Assembly: GCA_911728435.2 (NCBI GenBank)
Contig: OU452199.1
Location: forward strand, 10,860,860 to 10,924,859
Length of the DNA stretch: 64,000 nucleotides
From: Apoderus coryli
Lineage: Eukaryota > Arthropoda > Insecta > Coleoptera > Attelabidae
Direction: 5' to 3'
In this document: positions 36,660-50,484 of the stretch, piece by piece
How positions within the stretch are numbered: position 1 is the first letter of the stretch
Layout: each line of letters starts with the position of its first letter
Made by a program: the position numbers and the translations under genes
The notes under the pieces: generated by a model
Databases searched by the model: none
What the model saw: the letters and a program-made list of their open reading frames with translations, nothing else
Told to the model about the DNA's origin: nothing

Positions 36660-36992
36660 TCAAATTGATTTTTTCAGAACATCCCAAAGGTGCTTGATTG
36701 GATTCAAATCTGGACTTCGTGGTGGCCACTCTAAGATTTGAATAATAATCTCATTTAGGTAATCTAACATAGGTCTTGCGGTGTGAGGCTTTGCATTATA
36801 TTGCATAAAAATGAATGCATCGCCTATAAATGGCGGAAACGGCATATCATGGTCTTGAATAATGTTTTCTAGATAGAATTCTGCCTTCAGGGATCGCGGA
36901 CGAACAGGTACTAATTCTGTGCGTGCGTCAAAACAAATCCCACCCCAGCACATTTTTGATACACCACCATCCCTTGAAGATATGGTCATCAT
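36660..36992 (-). pseudogene. Tc1-like transposase C-terminal remnant
   Basis: A 110-codon open frame covers the second and third catalytic regions of a Tc1 transposase. The segment AFIFMQYNAKPHTARPML corresponds to the second Asp block, with the Asp itself replaced by Tyr. SPDLNPIKHLWDVLKK carries the third block, where the usual Glu of NPIEHLWD is Lys here. Loss of both acidic residues shows that the enzyme is inactive even where the frame is open. Further N-terminal sequence is found in the frame before and beyond the nested mariner. Confidence 0.85.
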
Positions 36993-37091
36993 GAAACCTT
37001 TCTACAGGTCTCCGACCGTCTGGAGATTTTAGACTAACTCTGGTTTTATCTGTGAATAAAACTCTCTTCCAGTCATCGATAGTCCAATGTA

Positions 37092-38509
37092 CAGGGTGAG
37101 CAAAACTCGATGTCCCAGCTCTGTTATGAGAAAATGAAAAACGATAGAAAAATTCGGAAAAGAGGTTCTTAAATAGGATTAAGTAAGCTCCATTTTAACT
37201 CATATTTCATTTTGTTTCCAAGTTTGGAAACTGCAGTAAACTTTTTTTTCCAGAAACATACCTATATTTTTGCATAGTTCAAAAGAGCTACTTTTCTAAA
37301 CAACTTTTGTAAAGAAAAATATTCATTCGTTGCAAAATTATAAGCAAATTTGTAGAAAAATCTAATATGAAAAATTCGCAACCGTCACAACTTTTACACA
37401 AGTAGGCTTTGGAAACAAACTGCAATTATATCTGTCAATACTTACACTAATGGTTGACAAATAGTATTCGTGTGATAACTTCTAATATAAGTCAAACATT
37501 TGATATTCAGTCAAGAGAGAAGATACGTATTATCCATCGGTTGTTAATAATAATTACTTATTAAACACTACAAAAATAGATGATATTATTTATTAGTATG
37601 TATTATTACCACCGAATTAAACATAGTAATACTATAGGTTACTACTAATTAATTATAGGAAATCAATCACTACAACAAATTTTCAATGTGACCACCTCCT
37701 AGTTGGAAACGCTTATGTAATCGCCTCCTTACTTCTCTTCCTGAGGCCTTGCATCACATTTCTCTTGAGAGTTCATTGCATGCATTTCTAATTTTTTCCT
37801 TTAAATGTTATAAGTTATGTGTTAGCAATTCTTGCTTGGAGCGCCACCCCCGTCATGCTGGAAAAACATATTTGCTCGTAACTGCAATGGCACATTTTCG
37901 AGAAGCACAGAAAGTTGCTCTTGAAGAAATTGCAAATATTCTTCACTGTATAAAACACGTTCATAAAAGTATGGAGCAATTAAATGCCCGTTAATAATAC
38001 CACACCAAAGTTAATGCCAAAATGTCCTTCGTTTTCAATCGGATTGACAAATAACATGTCAACTTTTTCGTTATGCGTAAACATTTAACATAAAATGCAC
38101 ACATTAAATGACGATAAAACTATTTGTCACCATTAGTTTTATTATTGACAGATATAATTGCAGTTTATTTCCAAAGCCTACTTGTTTAATAGTTGTAATT
38201 TTTGATAATAGTTTTTCCTACAAATTTGCTTTTAATTTTTTAACGAATGAAGATAGCAAATTTTTTTATTTACAAAAGTTGCTTAGAAAAATTAGCTCTT
38301 TTGAACTGTATAAAAATAGGTAGGTATGTTTCTGGAAAAAAAAGTTGTTGACGTCATTAACCTTAGTTTCCAAATTTAGAAACAAAATCAAATGTGCGTT
38401 AAAATGGAGCTTACTTACTTAATCCCATTTTAGAATCTTTTTTCAGAATTTTTCTATGGTTTTTCATTGTCTCATAACAGAGTTGTGTGATCGAGTTTTG
38501 CTCACATTG
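37092..38509 (-). mobile_element. Long-TIR mariner deletion derivative nested in the Tc1 element
   Basis: TA at 37090-37091 and 38510-38511 flank a 1,418-bp unit beginning CAGGGTGAGCAAAACTCGAT, with its right end the complement of CAATGTGAGCAAAACTCGAT. The inverted repeats run for roughly 400 bp each, with scattered differences (TCTGTTATGAG, CTCCATTTTAAC, TTTGGAAAC). Removing the element and one TA restores the Tc1 frame, proving the order of insertion. The interior holds a broken minus-strand mariner transposase (38060-37670). The divergence between the two arms indicates an old insertion, and internal deletion makes it non-autonomous. Confidence 0.9.
37670..38060 (-). pseudogene. mariner (DD41D-type) transposase remnant
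   Basis: The minus strand reads fragments GIINGHLIAPYFYE and then EEYLQFLQEQLSVLLENVPL and LRANMFFQHDGG, with the second catalytic Asp in QHDGGAPS. After frameshifts comes a C-terminal stretch, LHKRFQLGGGHIENLL, and a stop at 37672-37670. Between QHDG and the C-terminus only about 35 codons remain, so the third catalytic block has been deleted. The N-terminal half is missing as well. Confidence 0.75.
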
Positions 38510-38560
38510 TACATGATTTCTGGCGAATCTTAATCTGCGTGATCTGGTTCTACGGTAAGC

Positions 38561-41389
38561 AACGATTCTTCAATATCTCAGTGGAGTGCAATTTTAGAAA
38601 ATTAGATCACCTCCACAAAATCAATTTTCAGAGTGGGAAACCTCATCATAAGTTAATATGCAACCTGGAGAGTATAAATGAACTAAATAATCCATGCTTT
38701 TTTCAAACAATGTGTAGTTATATTTTGAAATTGATAGATTAGTTACTACACTGACTAAAACATGTAGTAGCATACAAAATTAACATTTCAGAATTTGTCG
38801 AAATATTCATATTCCAAAATTAACATAACACAAACATTTTAATCATTTTATTACCCAGATTTAATAATAATTCCACTAAGCTGGTGCATCTGTAAGACAT
38901 TAATAAAATTACTCATTTTATGCATGCCGCAACGCAGCTATTAAATCAACACGATGTTTCGCACTTCAAAAATTTCAATTTTATTGGAGCAGAACAGATT
39001 AATAAACTCTAACGACTGCCCATACGTTATCGTATGTGAACCATAAATTATAATGTAAGAGTATGCAGAGATATCGTCTACGTTTCTTGTCTCGCCTAGG
39101 TATCGTGTTTTTAGTTTTTTTTTTCGTGCTAGTTCTAGACTGTGTGTGACATCATTTCGCGCTATAATTTGCGGCTATTTGGTAAACGAGGGCTATTAAA
39201 TCGTTTAAAATGTAATAAATCAAATTGCGGATGGGAAAGAGATTTTTGGGGATACCGTCCGGACTAGTTTTCTTTAAATTCTCCTATGTAATAATTATGT
39301 TAATTTTGAAATATATTTACAGTTTTTTTGTATGAGAATATTGTGTTAAGATTTACCTTTAATTTTGTTTTAGATATCCATAATATGTTATTAGACATTT
39401 ATTTATTTATTTAATTATTGGCGTCTAAAATACTTACGTAGCAAGGTTGGCATTAATTATTCATACTGTTTACGTACCTTTTGAAAATCGTTGAAGAAAG
39501 CGATACGAATACAGTCTTTTAATTGGCCAACGCCAATAAAAATTTTGTTTAGGTATACTGATTTCAAGGTCCAAAACAACGCCAATAACATGAAAAGTAT
39601 TCCGTGATAGGATAATAAATTTTAGTTCGACATTATTACAGGAAACAAAAGAGAAATCATAATGCCAAAAGAGCACCAGTCGATGGCGCATGTCTTATAT
39701 TAATGTCATTTCAATAAACCTTCCCTATTTTATAATTGATCTTGATTGATATAGGAGCTTTCAAGGTGGTGCGAATGCATCATGAATGCCTCTCATGCTG
39801 ACGCACACAAAGGTAGAAATGTCAAATAAAAGTAATGATTTATAAACTCCCATCCTTAAACACAGGCAAAAAAAAACCTCTTGTTATTGAAAAACTCACT
39901 TTACTCTTTTCATAATCGTACACGCTTCAGCGCTTTTTTTAAACTAGTCCTACTAAATTCATCTGGCGCCTATCCTGTTAAAAATATATGTTTATACGGT
40001 AGTCCAACAGGTAAAATGATTACCAAAATATAATAACGGCAATCAACTCTAATAACAAGTAGTCCGCTTTATCATATCTTTATAAGGCTAGATCTCTACC
40101 ATTATCTCCCAAGCTACCGTTTAATCTACCTTATATTCCGAAAAATTGTGCCTAATCATCCTCAGAACAGTATCTTCCGACCATGGCGCTAAACGTGATG
40201 ATTTAGCACAATTTTGGCGACCCTCGACCGTTTAACTGTCTTACATCACCAAGTGTCTAGGTTTATAAATGTTGGCGTTTATTTGACATAATAGAGGTCG
40301 GCATTTTAATTTAATTTTGTACGTGCTACTGGATAAACTGTTGATGCCCTACAGGGTGGTACAGCTATAAATAAGTTATTAAATTCAGGAAAATTATTGT
40401 TTTTTTTACAGGAAACACCAAATAAATGTGCGTGCGCCTCATCATGCTATGATCACGTCACATTTTAAAACATTGTCAGATTTTTATAGAAATGATTTGA
40501 AGAATCCACTGTAAAGTTAATTCTACCTACTGAAATGTCAATTTTGCCCATTCACGGGACACTGTCAACAAATAAATAAAAGTCAAAATGCGTGGCATTG
40601 CAGTCATTGTTGCAGTAAATAAATCCATAGCAACTGTAAATCACACGTGAAAACCTGTCAATTTGTCTTCCAATTAATAATCATCTAAACTGCTCCTATT
40701 TTATTAGTTTTTAGTAGTTAAATATATAATAAAATAGAATATTATACACGAGTTTCTCCTGTATTATTTTACTGGCTTAAATAATAAATAATTATTTTTT
40801 TGCTGATTTTATACAATTCTATAACATTTCATAAATTGCGAATTATATTAAACAGACTCAGCGAGGATTATGAAATGAACTTCTTAAATTCAAACTATAA
40901 AACGGACTTTTGACTACTCTCCTTATTTGATAACTAAAAAAAAGTCTACTGAAATTCTGTTCATGGTTAATATCTTATAAGTTGCAATGTTATACTATGT
41001 AGCTATTTTTGGCAACACTTTTCCATCATTCTGCCAAAAATTATTGTCATTTGTCAAACGTCAACTCTCTATGAAATTAATAAACATGATATGCATGGAT
41101 ATAAACTACAGAATTAAATTGCACCTAGCAACGTAATGAGCAAGTTGTGTTTTGATACTCACATTTACAATTTTAGTAGGTATACTCGATTTTGTAATTT
41201 TAAATAGGTGTGGGCTGTTGGAATATTTTAGGGAAGTTCACATTGTAATCATACTAAAATGCTGAATAGTTTCTTAAAATATTAAATATTAATAATTATT
41301 ATTATTAGTTTTAGATTAAAATTATAATAAAAATACAAGGCATAAATTATAGTATATATATTATACTACTTTTTATGGTTCATGATTAT
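38561..41389. other. Intronic DNA, nothing firmly recognised
   Basis: This is AT-rich sequence with some mixed-composition stretches (40130-40380, with CTTCCGACCATGGCGC and TTGGCGACCCTCGACC) that might be regulatory. No motif cluster or repeat boundary supports a call. Confidence 0.4.
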
Positions 41390-41485
41390 TTAGATAGAGT
41401 CAGCTGCAGTCTTGCCTTTTCAGTGGCAATTACTGTACGAATGTGATATTTTATTGCTAACTGAATAAAGATTGTTATTATTATT
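41390..41485 (+). repeat. LINE 3' tail with TTA microsatellite
   Basis: GTCAGCTGCAGTCTTGCC is followed by GCTAACTGAATAAAGATTG and then TTATTATTATTATCG, the architecture of a non-LTR retrotransposon 3' end. No coding part precedes it. Confidence 0.45.
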
Positions 41486-44400
41486 ATCGTAAATTTGTTA
41501 GATACTCATAAAATTTAAATATTTATATTTTCAAGAGTTGCAATCAAAATAGTATTTTCAATAGTACTTTCAGATAGATATAAATATCACTAAGGTGTTT
41601 TAGATTTACCCACTTATTACTTATTTTATCCACCATGAATGCACAATGTGTATATGTTGGTAGAGACCAATCTGATGATTTTAAGGAAAAGAAAAAATTC
41701 GCGGCGGTATTGTTCTATTGATTCAGTCTTCTATCTAACTTTTTTCTTCTGGTCATTAAAGATTTCATATGATTCTAATTTACATTCGCACGGGCACAGG
41801 CATATTTAATATATTACGAGCGTCCTTTTCGGATTTAGGATGGAGGATAATTCTAATTACATAATTATGTCAAACAAATATGAAGTATAATTCTAATTAT
41901 ATAATTAATCATCTGTATTCTTCGGGGTTGACTTTCCTACATTTTTTTTAATGGCATCAAGTATAAGTGAAGACTGTCGGATACACGTGAATGTACTATA
42001 CGTTTTATGGTTTACGATATAAAACTGTTACGTCTGTTAGTTTAAATTTCAAAGAGAAATTTACCGCCTAACACAAACATTTACAAATCATTTTTATTTA
42101 ACTAGTTTGGGATTGTAAGTATAATGGCTTAATTATAATGTTATGTCTTTTGATATAGTTAAGAATTTTATCGAAATAAGATGAACTTTTATAGAAAGAA
42201 GAAGAAAGAAAGATAAAATATCAAGTGTGTAAATATTTAGTAAATATTTACGAAGTAATTAATCTTTCTCCTGATTAGTTTCATTCAAATAATTTCATTT
42301 TCAGTCCATGACCTTCAGTTGCATGGGTCGCTAAATCCTACATAGATTCGATCTAGCAACTGATGAGAATAAAACGCCGTTTTGGTAAAGTATCATGGAT
42401 AATTTGATATGTCTACAAATAACCCCATTATTGGCAAGGAAATTTCGTGGTGGAATTATTTTAAGAAACTTTAGTTACTTCATGAAGACTTCAAGACTCT
42501 ATAAACGCATAAAATCATTCAAAGTGTTGATTTGGGAATGACGACTTGTGGAATGTTAATATTTTTTCATAGAAAATGGCATATACCTATTAAACTTTTA
42601 TTATCAATTAAACAAAATTTGCTTTGGTAGAATGTGTCTCATTTTAAATTCAAATACTTCCTAACAGATGGCTCCCCAGTATCAGTATTCACACGTATAT
42701 AATAATAATTTCCTTATATACCAACACCTATATCATAAACCAAAACAATTTGTTCACTTTGATGGCTGTGGCGTTCCTTTCGCTAAAACACCTGGCACTA
42801 TTGTGATTAACATAATTCATAATACCCGTATTAAAAATAACTACACTAGAAAAAATATCTGATAAAACAACTAGGTATATTCATATGATTTAAACTATTG
42901 CATCCAAATTTAACCCTATCCCTAACGTACCTTTTATTTTAAATTGGGTACTTACTGGGGTATAATTGCTTTTAATTTAATTTGACTCACAATAGAATCT
43001 GCCGATTCCCAAAATAAGATACCTTTATTCCATAGTGGATGGTAAACTATCATTTGTTCGACTTAAAACTCGTTATGAAAATGACAGTATTATTTTACCG
43101 TCTTTTATAACATATAAATATTCTCAGCTATAGCTGCGTCAACTTTTTGAAAAAGACTGTGTATTGAGATTAGCAGTATATACTTCTCACTTCAAAGCAC
43201 TTTTTATATGTAAGAATTAGTCACTCCTGTATACTATACATTTTTTCACATAACTTATTGAAAGCCATAATATAAGTCTAATTCCCAGGTACAACTTTTG
43301 AATAATGTATTAAATTTTTATATCACTTTTAGCGCCACTGGTCTGTTCGATACTGTATAATGTGATTTGTTAAATAATAATTATATGATGCAAATGCTGT
43401 GGATCTGAATTTTAAATGACTAATTAATTTAATGTATATTTTTCTATGAATAATTACGACAAGCCAATATGAGTTTTTTTATTAAATCTTCGATTTGTTT
43501 TAGTTTACAAATATATAGTATCTTTTTTATTTAACAACTAGCTTTTTGATTTAAGCAGCAGCTATCCACTAAATTGAAAATATGAAAAACATGTGTTCTG
43601 GACAGTAGACAATGCAGAACATTGTAAGATTGATACTCTTCCCTGAATAAGGTGTCTGGTCTTGCTGAGATCACAAAGGCTTCTGCGGCTCCCAGTCCAA
43701 GGAGTTCCTTGTAGTACGGTTTAGGCCTTACAAAGGAGCTTTTCGCCCCTCAAAATTAAACAAACCAAACTTGAAATTAATTCTACAAACACAATAGGTA
43801 CTCCCTCTAGTTTAAAAAGAGTATAAAATCAGAATAAAAGGGAAAAACTATAAAATTCAGAAAATACAAACCCATCAAATGATGCATTGATGAAAAATTA
43901 CTTGACAAAACACAAAAACTAAAATATAGTTATAATGTTTGAACATAGGTTGTTTTTTGAAATTTTCCATTTTTTAAATTCTCTTTTGCTGACAATCTGT
44001 AAGAACAATTTGAAGTTTGGTTTGTTTTGCTGTTAAATATACATTCTTGCGAAATGTAATAAACATTACTAAACTGCTATTTGGTGAGTTTTTTGAGTTA
44101 ATAATCTATTTTAAAGAGGAATGCGATAATTAGGACCCGATTAGGCGTTGCCACGTCATTATTATGTGATCAAATCTATAATTAATATTCGATGCCTGTA
44201 CCTATCGGCCGTGGCAAGTGCATGGATAAGGGTGCTTTCTGATTTACATCCATCAACTATCCTGTCGTATTCAGCGTTGGCTATACGTGTTTTTTCGGCA
44301 TTCCTGGACTTTTCCATTTCTTCTAGAGAATACTAATTTTATCTTACGGCTGAAATCAAACAAATGTAGTAGGACATTTTCAAATAAGAATGAAGGCCTA

Positions 44401-47400
44401 TATTAGAGTAATTAAGTAGGTACAATATAATAATAATAATAATGATTAATACATATACATAAAAATATTAGTAGGCAGTAAGTCTGCTGCTATCATGGTT
44501 ACATTTTATTCAAATGAATACTTTGTTCCGCTAAACACCACTCAACCTAGCGCTCTTTTAATTCTTTTAATTTCATTCGTAGGTAATTAAGAATATACTT
44601 ATCAATTGTATTGTCTGGGATTGGCTGGTGAGATCTCACATATATATAATATATATATTTGTATCATACAATATGTGCACTTATTCCCGTATTGTCTGAG
44701 TTACTTCTTTACCTTATGTTTAAAACATGATAATTGCACGTGAAAATGTGCAAAGCCTGAAAATTGTCCTAATTATGTCGTGACCGAGGGGAATCGTGCA
44801 GTTATTAAGTTTATTAAAATATATATACAGCGGCAGTTGTTTTTCATTTCTTAGAACAACGACTTAACTGCAAGATATGGGCATTGGCGGCGAAGTGTTA
44901 GGAATCATTATCATACAGCATAATACATTATCTGGAATTAAACAAATTATACGAGTAACTTAAATTTTAATAATAACGGTAAAACGTATTAATGCTCTGA
45001 GTAACAAGTTCTCAAATAAGAAGTGTGTCTTGAATCGCACTGCGATATGTTTTTTTTTTGTGTCAATGATCTAAAGATTTTTATCTCCAAATTTTTATTC
45101 ACACGAGTTTCATTGCTGTGGTACCAAATACCGTCGTTCTTAAATGATAACCTCTTAATATTTAAATAGGAAGTTAATGATCAAATGCATTCTCTCATTC
45201 GCAGTCTGCAGAGCCAATTGGCGAATGGCAATTTATGTTAAAAACTTGATATCAGTAACTAACATAAACTTATACGAGTATTATAATCTTGTCATACTAA
45301 TTAGCTAAAGAAGAATAATTCGAGTACTAAATGGTCAAATTAAGCGAATTTTTTATAATTTTCATAGATTTTCTTTTTATAGGAAATTCAAAATTCAGAT
45401 ATGACTTCCGTATGCGAAAAATAACATCTCACAATTTGCTGCTTCACAGTGGTTCAACGTTTTGTTAAAAATCTTCGATAACATTGTTTTTAGTTGATAC
45501 ATCTTGTTTGCTGTAGTTCGGAATCGATTCTGGATGATCACATAATTGTGGAGGCTAATTAATATCAACATTTCTTGCAATAATTCGGCAAGGGAAATTT
45601 CCTGATGTGTTGTGCCGTTATGTTAAAACTATATATTATTCTCTAGACTGATATTATTCAGTTTTTGTCGTCTGTAGATAATACACGTGATTCGGTGAGA
45701 ATGCTTTACTTTAGATCAGTCATTTGTGGATGTTCCTCACCTCAAATACGAAAACTCGTTTCTTCTTAACGAAATCACCAAAAGATTTTTCATGACAAAT
45801 ATCTGGTTGGTTTAAAATCCAGTTGACGTTTTGTATGGTCCAAAGGGTTTAGTTTCTGTATTTGATTCTCGCCTATAACGCCAAATCATTTCGTAGAATA
45901 TGCTATGTGGTTGATGCACTGAGTCCAAATTATTTTAAACATTTCAGGCCACATTTTCAGGACCCAAATCAATATGCCCTTGTGAACGACTGAATTTTTC
46001 TCTTTTTTTAGAACCTCCATCGAAATGGTCTCTTAAATTTGTTTTAATAATTTGAATTGTTCTTTAAGATGGACGATGATGTAAACAATACAATTCAGGT
46101 AATTTTCTAAAAGCACTGATTTTTGTAAAATACTAGACACGTTGTTGTATGGTATGCGAAACCAAATATCCAGACGTATTAATTTATTTTATTTTATTTA
46201 AAAAATGTACTCAATTTAAAATACACTATAAGAAATAAAATCAGGGGATTGTATTGTAATATTGATCAATGGTAATAAAAAATACCATTTCCTTAGTTAT
46301 GTGTTTTTATTTTCATTTTTACTACACGTTTAATCTCCTAAATCATGCATGAAAATACGTGTCCAAGATATGCTGATCTTCTTCATTTCAAAGTTCCAAC
46401 ACCATTCTTTACAACCGAATACAATTTCTTTTCAAGCGCAAAACCATAACAATACATCCCGAGGCCATACTCGATACTACCCAACTGGACCGAGATTAAT
46501 ATTCATCCAACAAAATGAGTTATTAATTTAACACTTCTCGAGATATCCATTATTTATATCTGTTGAGCTGAGTTCAATTAAAAGTTGGCGTTGAAAATTA
46601 GTCGATACAATCGAGCGCAGAACGCAAGGCATAATACATAATATAAAACGAATAATTTATTTAATCTTGTTTGTACAGTGATATACGAAATATAGCAACA
46701 TGATCAAAGCAAAAAATTAAAAAAAGGAAAAAAGATTATTGCTTGTTTGACAAGAACAAATATTGTGTTGAAATAATAAAAATTCAACTGTTTTTTTAGT
46801 TGACGCTATTTGTTATCTGTCATTAACGCTCAAAACATTAAATAGTTCGCACAAGATAAATTTCTAACATACCTACAGAGTATTTATTTATATAGTTTCT
46901 TTATAACTAAGTTTTGTTTTTACATTGAGAAAAGTAGCACGCTTGACAGTTGACATTTCTGTAGGCTTTTATACAACGTTGGGACATTGAACTCACAAAA
47001 ATTGGACACAGCTTACTCTCTATTAATTTGCTGCTATATTCCACAAATCACGAGATTTATCGGTGCTTCCTGAGTTAAAATTATGCCCTACCCCTATGCC
47101 CACTACTGGTGAATTGTTTTTATTATGAGTTTAAAAAGCAACGGAAATGAAGGCAGAAACACTATAAGTTCATGTTTATTCAAATATACATTTCTTTAAA
47201 AAGTTTTCAAACTCAACATTGTAAATTCTATAAAGTCACACGCACTTTAATACTATGTAGTTCATAGTAATTGTAATAAACACATGCAAGTTAGTACCAT
47301 AAAAGGTACACTTTTATTCAAATAAGTTAGCTGTGGAAAAGTCAATAATACTTCGATATTATTATATACATGGAGACTTATATATAAACGTGACATTTAC

Positions 47401-50400
47401 AAGTCATGCGTGTTTATCGATTACATTGGCATTCTATTGGCCAGACTGTTCGAGTTACTTGGTTGGTTTTATTATTTTGTTTGTTGATATAAGCAGATTA
47501 TTGGTCGGGAGGATTATTTTTGTAAAACTTCGTTTAGAAATAGTAGGTACTATCGAAAAGTACAATTGAATAAATAAATAATAATAATTTGCATGATGAT
47601 TTCTTTAAATATATGACCACTAACAATGATTTCGATTGTCGTTCTCAAAAAAAAAAAAATTCTCAATGTTAAGTTTTATTTTTATTCTTCATTGATTTCA
47701 AATTTTATCTCAGTATATTCAAAATATTGTTATATTAAATAACGATTCGTGCCTCCTTTCATTTACTGTTTAAGTTTAACTATCGAGCATACTGCTTCAG
47801 GCAAGCCTTGGTAAACTTTGAATTAATAGAAACTGTTCCACGTCTATCTTTAAAAAAATAACACAAAAAATTGCAAGCTTCATTATTCTAGCGTCCCTAA
47901 TTGCTTTTGGAGTTTTCTAAAATCTACAGGAAATCTCATCGTTTGCAATTTCGCTCTAATACATATCTATCGAGGAGATATCACTCACAGTCTGTCATTA
48001 TTTTATTTAAATACTGTTATCTTTTCTTTTGTAAGATTTTTCTGCAACGGTATCTTCAAAAGAAAAAAACAGCTTAAATTCCTGTAAAAACTTCAGAAAT
48101 TACGAAGTTCCTATAAAAATTTAAAATAAGTAGAAGTTTGTTTCCATTGTAAACGGAGGTGATTTGACTTCATATTATTATGATATTTCAGCTGAGCACA
48201 TTGAATTAGGTCTATCCTATTTTTTTTTAAATTTACCAGTCACTAACTTGTCGTAAATCGATCGATGCTGGGACACATGCAGTTTACGAATATAGGATAA
48301 AAAATAGCAGTTTTTTGAGAAACCTTTATGCGTCCGGGAATCCTTGTGCTCCCGCTTGATATGTATTATCTAAACGAACCTTAACTTTTGTTGTTTGTAT
48401 CGATACATTTTTTATACCTCTAGTTTTGCACGATTTGAAATCGTTTTCCAATCCTCGTCAATAACTGTCGATAACCGTAAAATCACATACAATGTAATTT
48501 TAGTAATTTGTTCTTATACTTACTTCGTTATACTCATATTCAGACAAGCACTTACAGTTGAAGCACGTTCAGTCAATTAGGAATTCGAAGATATATGCAT
48601 ATTATAATGTAGCTTAATACGGTGGTGTTTATAAATATTTATTCCATTTATTCTCAAATAAAACTTGTCAACAACTATTTTTTTAAGAATTTTTTCTCTA
48701 CAATGTTGTCATGATTTCTTGAAAGAAGCAAATTAGATCTATGAGTGTAATCACTTTTATTCTGGCAAAGAGAGAGATCTTTCAAACAGTACCAGATGCA
48801 GATTCATCTTCTTGTCAAAAAAGGTTAACTTTTAGAAAAGGTAAAAGTCGCGATTGTGTTACCACAACCACTAAATGCACACGGATTTAATATGAATAAA
48901 ACCCAGTTTGAATTTATATAATATGTCTCATATTTTCTGTGCATTTATGTTTAGACCTAAAGGCAGCAATATTTTTTTCACAGATATATCAGAAAAAAGT
49001 TATCAATTTTAATTGACTTGTGAAAAGTTTATAAAATTTAAACGTGTACCGAGAAAAGAACTCCTAAAATTGATGTTAGAGCTGCTCAGAAAAATTAGGC
49101 TATTAAATTATTTCGACTTTTATGGAAAATACTTGCTTTTCGGGAAATATAATATATATGGGCTGGACCGTCAAGTGATTCAACGGTAGCAGTGGGACGT
49201 GTCGAATAATATTATGTTTATTAAATCCTCATCGCGAAATATATAATTATTGGATTACTTATTTGTCTAACTTAACACCCAGTATATGAGATGAGTATAT
49301 AAATTAAATCAATCAACATTTTGAAGACATAATTGTCATGTTAGTGAATATGTAAAATTAAATTAAAATGTTTGGACGAGCTGCCAGAAATAACAAATTA
49401 ATGTAATTTGATGCTTATGTTTATTTCTATGGTAAACAGCTTTATTAGTAAAATGTATTTTGTTAATTTATTCAGGTTGTTGTTAAATTACTTATGTTAA
49501 TTCGAAATTTAAAATTTATTTAATAGTTAGTATTCATTAGTAAGTTTATTGGACTAATATTTAAAATTAATCGAAAAAAATAGTCCGACGTTTCGATGTA
49601 TATTTGCATCAACTTCGTTCCAAAGATGGAAAAGTCAGTGTCTATTTTTACTGCGGTAATAGGTAAAAATATTATAATAAAAAAAATGTTCGTAATAGCT
49701 TAGTTTTTTCTTCTTTTTATTAAACGAAAATCATTTAATATTAAGCATTATTAGTTTAAAATTGCAAACAAACAACTTATATTAATTTAATTAATGGTCA
49801 AATTCAGGAGATCCTTGACTAATTCGCTGTATACAGTAGATATTCGATAAAATATTTGAAAAAACTTTGCAATTTTTCGTCTTAAAGGTAGTAAGCAAAC
49901 TTATCACATTTCCAGCAAATAAACCATTCGGTTGTCTATGTTAATCACTATTTTGCTGGCACCTAGGCGGTGATGAAAACTTATTTATTATTATTTTCTC
50001 GTGATTATCTTTTTTGTACCTATATACTAAAAATTCCAAATCGACAAAATAAAAATAGTAATCAGGGCTGGCAGCGACGCAAAAACAACATGGCTTTACA
50101 TCGAAATCAAAATAATACCCGATTAAAAATAGATGTTCCACTACTACACGTATGATGGATACCTATTATTCTATTCAAATAGAAGATCGTTATGCTATTA
50201 TATCATATTTTGAAATTGTGTTATTTAAATGTCTATTTAAATATACCGGGTGAATATTAGATGCATTTAAAGTAATTCATTACACGTGTGTTTCTTGACA
50301 GTATTCCACGAGCCACTTATAATATGGTGGATAATCAGAATATATGGGTACTTGTAAAACGTGTTTGTCAATCTATATGGAAATAAAAATATGGTTTACA

Positions 50401-50455
50401 GAAAACTCAAAAAGTAATGAATTATTACATTTCGAGTTTTTTGTGAATGAATATA
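41486..50455. other. Long AT-rich intronic stretch
   Basis: No gene or transposon boundary can be supported over these 9 kb. Patches of more balanced composition occur at 43620-43750 (GGCTTCTGCGGCTCCCAGTC) and 44740-44900 (TCGTGACCGAGGGGAATCG). The interval 45400-46080 has minus-strand texture reminiscent of eroded coding sequence, but without a recognisable motif. Open frames at 47333-47569 and 49941-50155 are judged to be chance. Confidence 0.4.
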
Positions 50456-50484
50456 CAGGGTGTAACTAAATTGTTGGTCAAAAA

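Larger units (their letters stand above)
36273..38560 (-). mobile_element. Tc1-type (DD34E-like) transposon remnant, split by a nested mariner
   Basis: The left terminus TA|CTGTTCAAAATTATCGCACC at 36271 is a Tc1-family end. On the minus strand, 36992-36660 encodes the C-terminal half of a Tc1 transposase. It includes FIFMQYNAKPHTA (second acidic site eroded: family consensus QQDNAPCHTA has D where Y stands here) and LEWPPRSPDLNPIKHLWD with the third catalytic position. The upstream part continues past the 37092-38509 insertion: sequence on the two sides joins in frame at the duplicated TA (RLRFARNHV, then HWTIDDWKRVLF). The N-terminal DNA-binding domain and the right terminus are not recognisable, so the element is a 5'-truncated dead copy. 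Confidence 0.85.

Noticed and set aside
45400..46080. Eroded transposase on the minus strand
   Set aside because: The texture looks coding-like in short pieces, but no catalytic block, terminus or target duplication could be recognised.
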